Notes: generated from the letters alone by a model not told the origin. Positions 22,436 to 33,190 are shown, counted from the stretch's first letter. The stretch is 64,000 nucleotides of DNA from Trichobilharzia regenti (GCA_944472135.2 OX235263.1:20513379-20577378); one strand, 5' to 3'. Program-made: numbers and translations.

Positions 22436-24687
22436 GTTATAATGGAGAGTTTGAACATAAATTTCATCCCACCAAGGTTATATATTGCATGCACTGAATC
22501 AATCTTCGGTAAGCATATTATGAAAAAATATATTATAGATTATTAAGTTCATTGTAAGTGTAGTGACTGAACTAACAACTTCTTCTGTATGCAGAGTTCA
22601 GGGCTTAAGCAAGTGAATCACCATTGCTTCTGCAGTTTGAAGAAGTCTGATTCGTACACCTTTAAGAAGACTACTTCTTACTGTGTAGGCTACTTCGAAG
22701 TTTGTCTAGGGTGCAGCTTGATATCCGGATTCTATCAGATGTTCTAAGATGGAGCTGCGGGGACATCGTATAAGGTGAACTGGACAATCTCAAGAGAATC
22801 CTCGTCGAGAATTGTTACCCAGAACGATTTATTGCAAAATCTATGAATCCTAGACCACAAAAGCCGCCCATGCTTAGCGTCCCGAAGAAACCACTCTACA
22901 TTAACCTTCAATTCAATGGAGATATATCTGCTGAAATACTAAAAAATCGACTGTCTCGCTTACCCAAGAAGACCTTCTTCTCAGCTGAACTACGACTAAC
23001 TTTCTCCACAAAACCTATGATTCATGTGAACGTGAAGTATAAGCTACCACTGTTGGCGGCCTCATCAATGTGTATTTATCAATTCACCTGATAGTTTGGA
23101 GCCAGGTATGTTGGCCGTACCCAGCGTTCGCTTTCCAAGCGTATCACCGAACACTTACCAGCATGGTTTTACAAAGGAGAAAAACGATGTCCCCGCAGCT
23201 CCATCTTAGAAGAACATCTGATAGAATCCGGACACCGAGCTGCACCCCTTCGAACAAACTTCAAAGTCGTCTACAGAGTAAGAAGTAGTCTTCCTAAAGG
23301 TGTACGAATCAGACTTCTTCAAACTGCAGAAGCAGTGGTGATTCACTTGCTTAAGCCCTGAACTCTGCATACAGAAGAAGTTGTTCGTTCAGTCACTACA
23401 CTTACAATGGACTTAGTCTATCTTAGTACCTGAAAAGTAAATTCTACTTAATCTTTTTTTTCTTTTTTTGTCTGTTCATTATAGATTATTCACAAAAACA
23501 GTCTACTTGTTTATGGAAACTACGCAAGGCGTGGAGTTATCAAGATGAAAACATCCTATTGTGTCATATGATTTATATTCGGTTTAAAAATCAACTACGA
23601 CACTTTTTATTCTTCAAATCATTTTCTTCAGTAATTTTTATAAAACATCCTCCTTTTTGTATAAATCACTTTTTATGCTGTGTATAGGTTCGACGAACTC
23701 TAGCCCAAATTTGTGATGGTCCTCTATTCAATAGTGGGATAGCAAATTATGTTAACATGACGAAGCATTGTAAACACGGACATTGTGTTAGTAAGCACAC
23801 TATAGATCATGTATTAGTGTGTTTATTTCAATTGTATAAAAAAATTGAAATACTCATCACTCGACTAAATTGCTGTTGGAGGTATTTTAAAGCAAATGCA
23901 GAGTTGACATACTTTTTTTTAAAATTTATTTTGCAGGTCATGTAATGCACAGTTTACTACTGGACATTTTACAAAAGTACTTTTGTTAATTATGTCAGTG
24001 ATATCAAGTTTAAGGCAAGACTGCTAAATTCTCATAGCATCTCATTATGAATTTATTTTTAGATTACAAGCTATCAGCTCTCTTGATGAAGTTAATTGTT
24101 GCTATGAGAATATTCTAGCTGTTAGAAAGTCATTGAGTGATATGAGAACTTGGGTAATTTCTTTGAATATTATATATATATATATATTTCTGTCTTAGAT
24201 ACCTTCTAATATTACTTTACCAGTTACCCTAAATCAACAGACGAAAGTAACTCCGGCGAATGAGGAAAATCATGCCATGTTAGAAAATATTCCCTTTAAC
24301 TAGTAGCCTTTAATATATAAACTTGTAGAAACAAGAAATCTGATGAACAAGTACAAGGTGAAAATACACTCTTGGACGGCAACAGACGGTCTGTAACAGA
24401 AGTCTTCGCTAACTCCGATGCTTATTGTGATAGTCATACAAGAGACAAATTCAGCGTGAAAAAAGTAGGTTTGCGTATACAATTTCAACTTAAATTGTTT
24501 TGTGTTTTTTTTTCAGGACAAGATAGTAACAAAGTTTAGCTGTGATACACAACGTTCTTTGTAAGTGTTACACCTTAATTAATTAATTAATTAATTTATA
24601 AATAACTTTTCTAGAGCTTCAATACTTCCTCGTCGTCCTCAAGGCAAACAAGTCGATCTCTTGTCAGCACTGCTTAATTTTAGATAG
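22436..24687 (+). CDS. Unrecognised host gene, eight exons
   Basis: Exons: 22436-22508, 23704-23790, 23937-23976, 24063-24153, 24199-24278, 24329-24464, 24517-24560 and 24615-24687 (TAG). Each intron has GT/AG ends and the reading phase is kept across all seven junctions, which is strong evidence for a real gene. The first exon may start at ATG 22442 (205 residues) or be internal, because it follows an acceptor (TTTTTAG) and is open to it. The exon 5 donor (ATGTTAGA) is weak; it removes an in-frame TAG. The product is hydrophilic with a CKHGHCV cysteine/histidine patch and ends LPRRPQGKQVDLLSALLNFR. No family recognised. Intron 1 holds a Penelope-like element. An AATAAA signal follows at 24833. 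Confidence 0.6.
22549..23412 (+). mobile_element. Penelope-like element fragment with long terminal inverted repeats
   Basis: The centre encodes the end of a PLE protein. A frame at 22843-23091 (NPRPQKPPMLSVPKKP, FNGDISAEILKNRL) is followed, in a shifted frame, by GIY-YIG endonuclease residues (ARYVGRTQRSLSKRITEHLP) and ESGHRAAPL. The 3' part (about 23183-23412) is present again in reverse complement at 22549-22773. The element sits in intron 1 of the plus-strand gene. Confidence 0.75.
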
Positions 24688-24832
24688 AAGTTTTTTTTAC
24701 AGTTATAAGAGTTTCTCCACGAATAATACTTGTAGATGCATAAGCTGTTTTGTATTTTCTTTATTTTTTTTGTAAATTGTGAAGTGCTAAATCAATGAAA
24801 ACACTTTTTTGTGTGTGCAGAGGCCACATGTA

Positions 24833-24838
24833 AATAAA
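24833..24838 (+). other. Polyadenylation signal AATAAA
   Basis: Canonical hexamer about 145 bases after the stop codon of the unrecognised plus-strand gene, in a T-rich 3' UTR. Inferred from sequence and position only. Confidence 0.5.
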
Positions 24839-24944
24839 CAGTTTTTATTGGTATTGTCTTCTACTCTAGGAGTATTCATCAACTTCACATTAATACTATT
24901 ATTTCGCGATTATTTTAAAAACAGAATTTAACTGGTGGATGGTG

Positions 24945-25130
24945 ACTAGCACTGGAATCCAGGACATCACTCATTTCGTCCTGTTTGGGACTCGTCGGCT
25001 GGACGTACCTGCATTTCCCAATGAGTGATCATGTTCCCACTGAGGCTCCAACCCAGTGTCCATACTTTCAAACACCAAAGCATTATCTACTAGACCACTT
25101 GGGCCACGAGAGCCACCTCTTGTGCAACGG
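24945..25130 (-). mobile_element. Sm-alpha-like SINE with hammerhead ribozyme remnant
   Basis: On the minus strand the head contains an A-box-like GGCCCAAGTGGTCTAGTAGA. Downstream lies a hammerhead layout: CCGACGA core, a stem II of GTCC/GGAC around CAAACA, the GAAA box, and GATGTC before CTGGA, which pairs with TCCAG to form stem I. The core differs from CUGANGA by U4 to C. Matches the known schistosome hammerhead SINE type. Confidence 0.75.
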
Positions 25131-25369
25131 GTCATATTAATTATTTAATTGAATTTTAGATTTTCTCGCTGGGATTAATTTAAATAATTTATAATGAATC
25201 AATCTGACTCGGCGCTCAAATTATTCCAGGAAATTCGTAACACCTACGGTCTGGAAACCTATAAGTATTCGTTTACTATCATCGGGAAGGGAGGAAAGAA
25301 GGAAACTGCAACACGTGTAATAGCACGCGATAAGTTTCATTGATTGTTTGTTGCTTTATTCAATTCATT

Positions 25370-25740
25370 ATGTGAGGGCTGAGATACTGCCCGTGCGCCC
25401 AGACCGAAGCAGGTGGTTTTATTAAGGGACCACCCCCCGAACCTTTGACTTGGAGTCTAATCCAAAAGGCAGCGTCAGGAGCTGCATTCCCATGGTTTCC
25501 GGTGACCCATATGGGTTCATACGCCATTTGATCCGATTGGATACTGGAGCCCATGTACCACATGGTAACTGCTTTTAGTTTAACCGCTATCCAAACAACC
25601 TTCCTGACATGGTAGGACCTGCAGGGACAGAGTCCCAGTCAGTTTAGCATGTTGGGTCATTACGGTATTCAAGCCCGACCATCACGACAAGGTAGCAGTT
25701 ATCGGCCGGAAATGTCAGGTCTAAACTTGGTGGTAAGAAA
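25370..25740. repeat. Dispersed repeat of unknown class
   Basis: A GC-richer block whose right part (AGTCCCAGTCAGTTTAGCAT, then GACCATCACGACAAGGTAGC) recurs with changes at about 41445-41535. Repetition within the window shows it is dispersed. No coding family recognised. Confidence 0.5.
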
Positions 25741-25744
25741 AAAC

Positions 25745-26865
25745 AGTTCATTGTAGAGTTTCTTTTCGACTCTTAGCTGTACAACAGAAATTGTGTATAA
25801 TTATCTTTGTATGTGTGTGTGTGTGTATGTGTGCATAGCACAAGAATCGAAGTTAATTTGAACGTTTTTCATATTACACAACCTTAGTCTAATCTTCATC
25901 ATCCCCTAATCAGAATTTGATTATTCATCATTGTTCTGAAATATATTTCGATGATTTAAGCGATACTTGAAATTAATTTCTGTTCTTACATGCCGTGTAT
26001 ACACACATACAAAAATAGTTATGTATAGTTGATATTGTTGTACAGCTAAGCGAGTGGATTCGCCGAAAGGAACCTTCATGGAACGGTTTTTCCTTATTGC
26101 TTTGTCTGGATGGGTATTTTTTTGTTGTTGGTCTAAACATAACCATTTCATTGTTTTCACGTACTTGTTTGTTGTTTGGATGGTAGGTTGTACTAATTAG
26201 TTAGCATCTTCAGCATTTCACTCACCATTACAGATTGGATAAGTCTCCTGCTAACGTCTTGAAAATATGCAGATATATTTGTGCGATCGCCATATGAAGG
26301 ACTATGATTGATATAAGTATAAAACTTGGGCACTGTGGTAGAGTATAACTCCATTATGGATAAGATTTTACTTTGGTAAATCGCGCAGTGTTGTACAGTT
26401 ATATTAACTGATGACCACTTTTTGAGCACAAACTAGTGCCACTCATAATCATATCAAGGTATTCACTCACATAACTTTTTACTTCATTTATATACATGAG
26501 TGAAATTAATGCATAGACATTGGAATAAAAATCAATATAGGATAATTTACATTCAGAAATAATATGAGTGTTATCAATCAAATGCAATCAGATGGGATAT
26601 AAGAGGAGTATTTTTATAGTCAAAATAAGTAACTTGTTAGAATGTTATGATGTACGTGAATTGAAATAGAATTTTGAGATTATTTATTATCCTCTTCTGA
26701 TTTGTCTGGCGGTAATAATATCTTCCATATTTCTGGTATTTGCATTGAGTCATTTCCGTTGCATGTGTTGGATGTAGACTCAATAAACCAGGATTCAGTA
26801 ATCAATCTCTCTCTCTCCACCTACTTAGATTACTTCGTAGAGCTTTAACTCTCTCCCATCACCCT
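25745..26865. other. Unassigned AT-rich DNA with a GT microsatellite
   Basis: (GT)n at about 25811-25835. A block at 26317-26372 recurs inverted at about 63425-63475, so part of it is a dispersed repeat. A second microsatellite-like CTCTCTCTC lies near 26808. No gene recognised. Confidence 0.4.
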
Positions 26866-26869
26866 ATTG

Positions 26870-27386
26870 TGTGTTAGTGTGTGCAGTGCAATCTCTGAGC
26901 TTTTTTCTAAATTACTTATCTTCTCTTACCTTAGCTAAATTCTTATGTTCTGACTACCCCCGACTTACTAGTTTGACCTATGTAGAGTTGACCACACTCA
27001 CAGTCATTGCAGGGTACTTTGTAAATTATATTGTTTTGTTTAATTGGGTCCATCGGGTCTTTTAGCTTACAGAGGTTGTCTCTGTGTGAGTTTGTAGGTT
27101 TGAATACCACCCTAATTTCTGCTTTTTTTTTAGGAATCCTACGGAGGGTCTCAGATGTCCCCTCCTTATATGGTATAACTCTACATGCCTTATATTCTCT
27201 CTTATTTTTGTTATCATTACTAGTTTCACAATTATTCTTCATTTGCTTTTGGCCTTTTTCGATCTTCCTAATGAATTTTAAAGGATAGTTATTTAACACC
27301 AAAGCCTCTTCTATCTGTTTTAGTTCATCACTTAGGTCTTTTCTTGTGCTACTTAGTGATGTTGTTGCTCGGTGTGTTAGTATCAT
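26870..27386 (-). mobile_element. Penelope-like element fragment (end of RT linker and start of GIY-YIG)
   Basis: A 147-residue frame (26943-27386) reads VVFKPTNSHRDNLCKLKDP, then NNIIYKVPCNDCECGQLYIG and QTSKSG. This is the linker and the start of the GIY-YIG nuclease seen in the larger PLE at 53-55 kb ([19 protein letters not shown] there). Continuation (EHKNLAKVRE) is one frameshift away at about 26915-26950. Both ends are truncated. Confidence 0.85.
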
Positions 27387-27389
27387 AGC

Positions 27390-28299
27390 AATGAAAAAAA
27401 CTCATGAAGTTTGTAATAAATAATGTTTGATATCTTCCAGGATTAGAAGTAAATACAGATATAGAAGTAACAAAAATAAAGTTAGAGGTGTATATCACAA
27501 AGATGTCTGTTTCTTTGTGAAATAGTGGCTGATTGGTCAAAGTGTTCAACTTCCAACCACATTGGATGACAGAATTGAACCTGGCTCCACTTACTGAGGT
27601 TTTGGTTGGCAGGTAGTTTGACAAGACCTCACACACACAATAGGTTTGGCTCAGTGCCAACTTCATACAATCACATGTGACTGTTGAGTAACAGTATTTT
27701 GGTCTTCACTGTGACAGCTATAACTTGCCCCGTGTTATTTGACTGCTAGCATCCGAGCTTTTATAACCTTTTTGATTGTAAATACAGTTTAGGAGATGAT
27801 GGATGTTGACAAGTACGCGAGATACACATATATCCCTCTTAACCTACTCGTTCTCCTTAGAGTAGACACCAAGTTGATAATCGGAATCAGAAGTGTAGAA
27901 CAGCGATGTTCTGCTAGCTACATTGCTTGAATGAAGGTAATACGACGGTGTGCCAATAGTAGGGATGCTTAAACAGTGAAGGTTAGCACACAACGTTGAA
28001 TGATGAGAACTGTAGGGTAGTAACTTTGGAAGATTATCCATCGCTAGAGCAGCCTTGGTTGAAAGCTCATCAAACATTTTCAGCCTTAATTATGATTCCA
28101 ACAATTACCAACTGGAGATTCACAATTCATGTTGCATCTTGCAATGGTTTTAAATCTGAGATAAGAGCAGGAATCAAGATTATTGTATTTGTGACAAGAA
28201 AGAGAAGCATATCAAAGGCATTTTGTTTTCCTGGACTTACATCAATTGAATGGCTATGGTAAGATTTCTTTGGAGATACGAATTTCTCATAGTTCTAAA
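27390..28299. other. No recognised feature
   Basis: Short frames occur on both strands, but none shows family motifs, convincing splice sites or a match elsewhere in the window. Confidence 0.4.
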
Positions 28300-28460
28300 C
28301 ATGCAAAGAGTAACCGGAAGGTGCTGAGTTTGAATCCCAGTGGGTGCGTGCTGCTGACGAGTCCCGATCTAAGGCGAAAAGACTGCCCAGTACTCTTTGG
28401 CTCGTGAACCCACCTGCAGAGCATAATCATTGAGTAAAGATACTAATCACACGGTATCCA
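28300..28460 (+). mobile_element. tRNA-headed SINE part with near-intact hammerhead core
   Basis: Starts in a B-box-like GAGTTTGAATCCCAG (head truncated) and runs into GTGGGTGCGTGCTG. The hammerhead core is CTGACGA (fits CUGANGA) at 28354-28360, followed by a shortened stem II and the GAAA box. Stem I pairs GTGCTG with CAGTAC, 6 bp including one G-U. The base at 16.1 is C where U is needed, so cleavage is doubtful. Confidence 0.65.
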
Positions 28461-28985
28461 CACCCATAGTTTATATTTCCTTACAGAATTCAGTTTTTAA
28501 AGGTTATACTATACGTAGTAAGATAGTACAGTTTGATTAAAAATGGCTCCACTCGCTATCACACTCGTAATCATCATACAAGAGACATGTGGGTTGTAGA
28601 CACAGATGCATAGATAATATGAGTTAACATGGAGAAACGATACATGTGTAGGAATGAAAATTGGGCGTTTACGAGATAGACATTACATGTAGCTATCTAG
28701 AATATATGAGTGTAAAAGTACGATTTGTGAATAGGTGAATTTAAACTGCAGTCCTTTCGAAGGAATTCATGTGTTTAAAATGTTTTAAAATCGCTTGATT
28801 GGCATTTTACTATTCAGGTGAAAAACTATCCACTATTCAATAGAAACCAATAAGAGCATGAATTTAAGAGTATTTGTCCATTAATTAAGCATTTGACGAA
28901 AACAGTGAGTCCTCATAGAAGTCACTATTACAATAGCAGAAGAAGTAGGAGTTAGACATACGAAGGTTTCCTTGCTAATCGTGAT
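28461..28985. other. No recognised feature
   Basis: AT-rich with no family motif or repeat that I can match inside the window. Confidence 0.4.
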
Positions 28986-29099
28986 AATTATGGATTCATC
29001 TAATCCTGTTGCTTTAACTCAGACTAACACTTACCGAGATCTCAAATTCTAACTGGCTTAGGCTTTAGATTACAGCTGACACTAACAGCACAATGCAAC

Positions 29100-29725
29100 C
29101 GTTTTGTCGAGATTTAGCAATGACATTTTCCCTTAAATGCAACTCGTGTCCTTACCCCAGGAAACTGTTCTTTCTGTTTACATGACGTGTCTCATTCTGA
29201 TGAAGTCAAGTATGCTGATGATGTGACTGTTTCTTTACCGGTTACTTCTCAGTCATACTGTTCCAAAATGAATAACTTTCTAACAAGAATTATTCAGTAG
29301 TCTCGTTTGAGCGGTCTTAATAATAATAACAATAATTTTTCCTTCACGTTCCCCAGTGGAACATAGGGCTTAAAGCCAGTGGCTTGAAGTTTCTGTAGCA
29401 GTGTTTATTTTTATAGGATGGGGTTGCTAGCCTCATGCCCAACCTTTCCTCTTAACCAGCATTATTACTGGTTCAGCGAGGTAAAGGAGTGCGTCGGCCG
29501 GGAATCGAACCCCGGACCATGAGCTTGGTCGGCGAGCGTCCTAACCGCTATGCCACCGACGCACGGTCTTAAGCTAAATCCCTATAAATGTCAGATTTTC
29601 AGGTATATAGGTGATTTAGGTGAACTCCTTCGTTTTCATGATTCTTATTTCACGGACAACGCTGAAAGTGAAACTAAGTCATATGTTAAATACCTTGCAT
29701 TATGTCTTTCCTGGTCTTCCTACAT
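29100..29725 (+). mobile_element. LINE reverse-transcriptase fragment (CR1-like guess), split by a SINE
   Basis: Broken frames read KYADDVTVSLPVTSQSYCSK, then, beyond the inserted SINE, GLKLNPYKCQIF. This is the YADD box and the following block of a non-LTR reverse transcriptase. The related fragment at 60640-60900 is uninterrupted at the same point. The clade assignment is a guess. Confidence 0.65.
29321..29563 (-). mobile_element. tRNA-derived SINE (SINE-T) with 9-bp target duplication
   Basis: 243 bp flanked by CGGTCTTAA (29312-29320 and 29564-29572). Read on the minus strand it starts TGCGTCGGTGGCATAGCGG and has GGTTCGATTCC as a perfect B box. TGCGTCG pairs with CGACGCA and CCGGG with CCCGG, as in tRNA acceptor and T stems. 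It ends in (TTA)n. The best-preserved copy of the family, with an intact pol III promoter-like head. Confidence 0.9.
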
Positions 29726-29754
29726 TATGCCACTGGGACCTGATTCAATTACTC

Positions 29755-30415
29755 ATGAATTCTAACTTCTACCAATTCGTGATTTAGCGCGACCCCAACC
29801 ATTGTCGTTGGTGGGCCATCCATCCACACACGTGACATTTAATTGGACCTCACTGGTCACGACTTCTCACTAGAACTCAGAAAACTCCAACCTGTAGCAA
29901 GTCACTAGCGAGTATTAGATTAATTTTCTATAGATTCCTTTGTAAGGGTTAGTTATGTTTTTACGAATCCCAGTGGGTGCGTACTGCCGATGATTCCCAA
30001 ACTAGGATGAAACAGCAGCTGTCCAGTACTCCCTGGTTTTCAATGGTTCTCTAACTGATATCAATCCGTGATCAACTCGTAAAAACATAACTAACCCTTA
30101 CAAAGGAATCTATAGAAAATTAATCTGATGCTCGCTAGTGAATTGCTACAGGTTGGAGTTTCCTGAGTTCTAGTGAGAAGTCGTGACCAGTGAGGTCCAA
30201 TTAGATGTCACGTGTGTGGATGTATGGCCCACCAACGACAATGGTTGGGGTCGCGCTAAATCACGAATTGGTAGAAGTTAGAATTCATGAGTCATTGAAT
30301 CGGATCTCAGTGGCTGAATGGTATACGAGCTCGTCTTGCAATTGGAAGGCCCTGGGTTCAAATCCCAGTGGGTGCGTACTGCTGATGCTTCCTACATTAT
30401 GTTAATTTCTAGGAA
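29755..30415. repeat. Inverted repeat with ~210-bp arms around a hammerhead remnant, plus SINE head
   Basis: 29755-29965 is the reverse complement of 30075-30288 with few changes. The 110-bp spacer carries a hammerhead remnant: CCGATGA core (U4 to C), GAAA box, a strong stem III, GTC cleavage triplet, and stem I GTACTG/CAGTAC. To the right (30300-30400) follows a tRNA-like head with TGGGTTCAAATCCCAG and the start of another hammerhead (GTACTGCTGATG). Confidence 0.7.
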
Positions 30416-31025
30416 GATGTTTCGTCTAACCTTTTCTGCGTAAGGGAGTTTAGACAGTTAGTTAAGTAACACTCGATCTCTACTTTTATAGCTTGTTAAT
30501 TCTTGTATTCTACTTATTCTTCTTTATTGCTATCCTTTAGTCTTTCTTGGGTTACTTGAGAAAGAACTTGTCACATTGCGAAAGGCGATGTAAGCTGTCA
30601 GTATCCCGGGTGGGTTGTTGCTAAGCCAACTCGTCAATATTATTGTGGACAGATACTTAACTTAGACTTATGCAAAAAATTGGCGAATATCAATCATCTT
30701 GTTGGACTCGGAGAACAACTCTTTCTCTCCCTCTATCTCATCATGTAGGACTAGAAGTAATTGTAAACGAATTTATGCTCGAACGACTAAATATAAAAGC
30801 TATACAGTACTCTATTTGGGCAGGCATTTTACGTGATGAGAAAAGTGTTAGATATGAAACTAATAATTTACGGGGAAACGGCGATTATAATCCTTACACC
30901 AATACACTTACTGACAAATATTCTGTTTAATTTCAATTGTAAGATTTCGTCAGGAACCAGCAGCATCAGTTAGAAAAATCATCATTGAAAACCACCAGGA
31001 AGCACTGGAAACCTATTTTGTTCTA
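30416..31025. other. No recognised feature
   Basis: One 86-codon plus frame (30670-30930) has no family motifs. The block around 30540-30620 is GC-richer and may be a decayed repeat, but I cannot match it elsewhere in the window. Confidence 0.35.
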
Positions 31026-31029
31026 TTTT

Positions 31030-31320
31030 AGGACTCTTCAACACTGCGCACCCACACCCTTACTGGGGTATCGAGCTACGCGGGACTTTCAGGTTACGAG
31101 ACCAACCTCGATGACCATTCAGCTACTTGGGCTGGAATTCAATAATGACCCATAAATTTTAACATTGTCTAATCTCACCATGAGCATCCATTTTATTTGG
31201 TGAGGCTGTGAGAAGAGTCCTTTTAAATAGCACAGACACAACTGTCTAGTGCTCCTTGTTTTCAATGATCGTTCTAACTGATTTTGGTTCCTGACGAAGT
31301 CGAACAACTGGAATTAAATC
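31030..31320. mobile_element. Two decayed hammerhead-type SINE units, head to head
   Basis: 31030-31140 on the minus strand carries a tRNA-like head (AGCTGAATGGTCATCGAGG) and a broken ribozyme block. 31140-31310 on the plus strand carries GAGAAGAGTCC, CAACTGTCTAGTGCTCC and TTTTCAATGATCGTTCT, the 3' signature of the same family. Neither keeps a working core. Confidence 0.5.
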
Positions 31321-31599
31321 AATTCAAACCCCCACAAATCCCATCATGTAAACATTTTGTTATCATTTAACTCAGTTTCTGCCTGCAGGTATATTCAGAT
31401 GCCGAGTCCCAAAGAGGATAAAATGCGCATCCTGGATTTTACTGCTAGTCACCATTCACCAAACTACTCAAAGTTAAATAATCAGACATTGTCCGAGCAC
31501 CCGCACAAGGAGAAGACATGTCAACAGAGACAGAACATTTCAGACCAATCAGTCAACACGAAGGTCCACATTCAGCTAAATAATAACTCATAACCGTTG

Positions 31600-31780
31600 C
31601 ACAAGTGGTGGTGTCTCTCATGGCTCAAGTGGTCTAATGGATAAAGCTTTGGAGTTTGAAACAAGGCTAGAGACTCGGTGGGAACACCACAGGTACATCT
31701 GACTGATAAGTCTAAGTGGGACGAAATGTGAATTGCCCTAGAGGATTCCACTATTAGCCACCATTCACCAAATTAATTCT
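31600..31780 (+). mobile_element. Sm-alpha-like SINE with hammerhead remnant, plus strand
   Basis: Head with A-box-like TGGCTCAAGTGGTCTAATGG, then GGTACATCTGA, core CTGATAA, stem II, GAAA box, and AGGATTCCACTATTAGCCAC, matching the minus-strand copy at 25 kb. The core base G8, which acts in catalysis, is A here, so it should not cleave. Confidence 0.75.
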
Positions 31781-31842
31781 CTTACCATGACTAAAACCAA
31801 ATAAAAGTTGAGCATACAACGAACTACTTAAAGCTCATCAGG

Positions 31843-33190
31843 ACCGATTAGAAGACTCTAGAAGATCTGGATTTCGAAGATGACTTATGTTTAATGTCAT
31901 ATAAACTCCAAGAAGTACAGGCGAAAAACAAGAAACTGACTGAAGAAGCCAGTGAAGCCAGGACTCCATGTGAACACAAAGAAGACGGAGGTAATTGATA
32001 TGTATCCATTTATATATATATATATGTTGGTCTCTCTTTCTGTTTGCTCGCTTAGTCTGTGACCATTTCACTTGTATGAACCTTAACAACGTATATTCTC
32101 CTTATATTATATATAATATGTGTGTTTGTTGACAGTCCGTTGCTTGGTGACATATATCCATATATGGTGGTTGTTGACATGTCTGCTATATTTCGCTATG
32201 TATACATGGATCGATACTTCATTATAATTAGCCATTCATGTTAAGACTGTCTAATGATTTGTTCACACCCTTGTCTGAACATTCACATATATTTCGCTCT
32301 CACAATTTGTGTGGCTTACCACTTTTGCATTCTCCTTGTGTTTGGAAAATAGAAGTATCATCGCAAATCTAGTGGTCTTCTGATTTCCGCCTTCTTGCGT
32401 CAGGACTATTAAATTCTCGACCAGTCCATAACAATAATTTAGCGACGAGTACATAACAGTAATGAAGATAACCAACCAACAGCAACAACAACCGGCGCCA
32501 TTCACCATCAACGGGAGAGATTTGACAGATGTTACTTCCTTCACTTATCTGATCAGGAAACACGGTTTCAACCACAAGCAACAGAAAGGATGAAGATGTA
32601 AAAGCCAATCAGCCAGCCAGAATTGGAAAGGCAAGATAAACCTTCATCAACCTGAAACCACTTTGAAAATCTTCTGCACTAACTCAGTCAGCATAAAGAA
32701 CAAAAAAGTTTGAATTTTCAACACAAACGTCAGTCAGTGCTTCTATACGGGTCAGAAACTTGCAGTGAGTATCATGAAGAGGATTTCCAACAAGTTACAG
32801 ACTTGTATCAACAGCTGCCCACTTCGCTGGCTGGCTGGCTCCGTAATGAAGATCAAATGACCAGCCAGCGAGAAACAATTAGCAACATGAAACTCTGCAA
32901 TGCAATGAATCAACGAAGAGCCGACTGCTCAACAAATATGTTAGAGAAAATGGAGATGGATCGGGCATACTTTGAGGAGACCGTCGAATGACATTGCGCT
33001 CAATACAGGCCATTGCTCTAGTGGAAGCCGAGTGAGACGTTGGTCTGACGGTGATGACTTGGAGGGGATTGTGTGAGTTGGAGGAGGAGAGCCAACCAGC
33101 TGATGAGGACAGGAGAAAATAGACCAGAGTGGAGATATGTTGTTGAAGCCAGCACTATGTTCCACTCGGAATCCAAGGGTATAGTAATAA
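31843..33190 (+). mobile_element. RTE-like LINE family C, interrupted by a solo LTR
   Basis: 31843-31995 and 32459-33190 are two parts of one LINE fragment. It begins at the catalytic box region (LEDLDFEDDLCLMSYKLQE), resumes after the LTR at ATGAAGATAACCAACCAAC, and ends near TATGTTCCACTCGGAATCC followed by TAATAATAA. It matches 46200-47030 and 57085-58025. Frames are broken. Confidence 0.8.
31996..32458 (+). mobile_element. Solo LTR, 463 bp, flanked by 5-bp duplication GTAAT
   Basis: Begins TGATATGTATCC and ends GACGAGTACATAACA, with TG...CA termini. GTAAT stands at 31991-31995 and again at 32459-32463. The related LINE copy at about 46310 is uninterrupted at this point, giving an empty-site comparison. 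The orientation is inferred from TAATTTAGCGACGAG near the right end, which resembles the 3' end of some schistosome Gypsy-type LTRs. Family not proven. Confidence 0.8.

Noticed and set aside
29490..29563. tRNA gene
   Set aside because: The acceptor and T stems are good, but the D arm is too long, the anticodon loop has six bases and no variable region follows. It is the head of a SINE with target duplication.
33100..33110. Hammerhead core match (CTGATGAGG)
   Set aside because: No GAAA box, stem II or cleavage triplet at the right spacing; it is LINE coding sequence.
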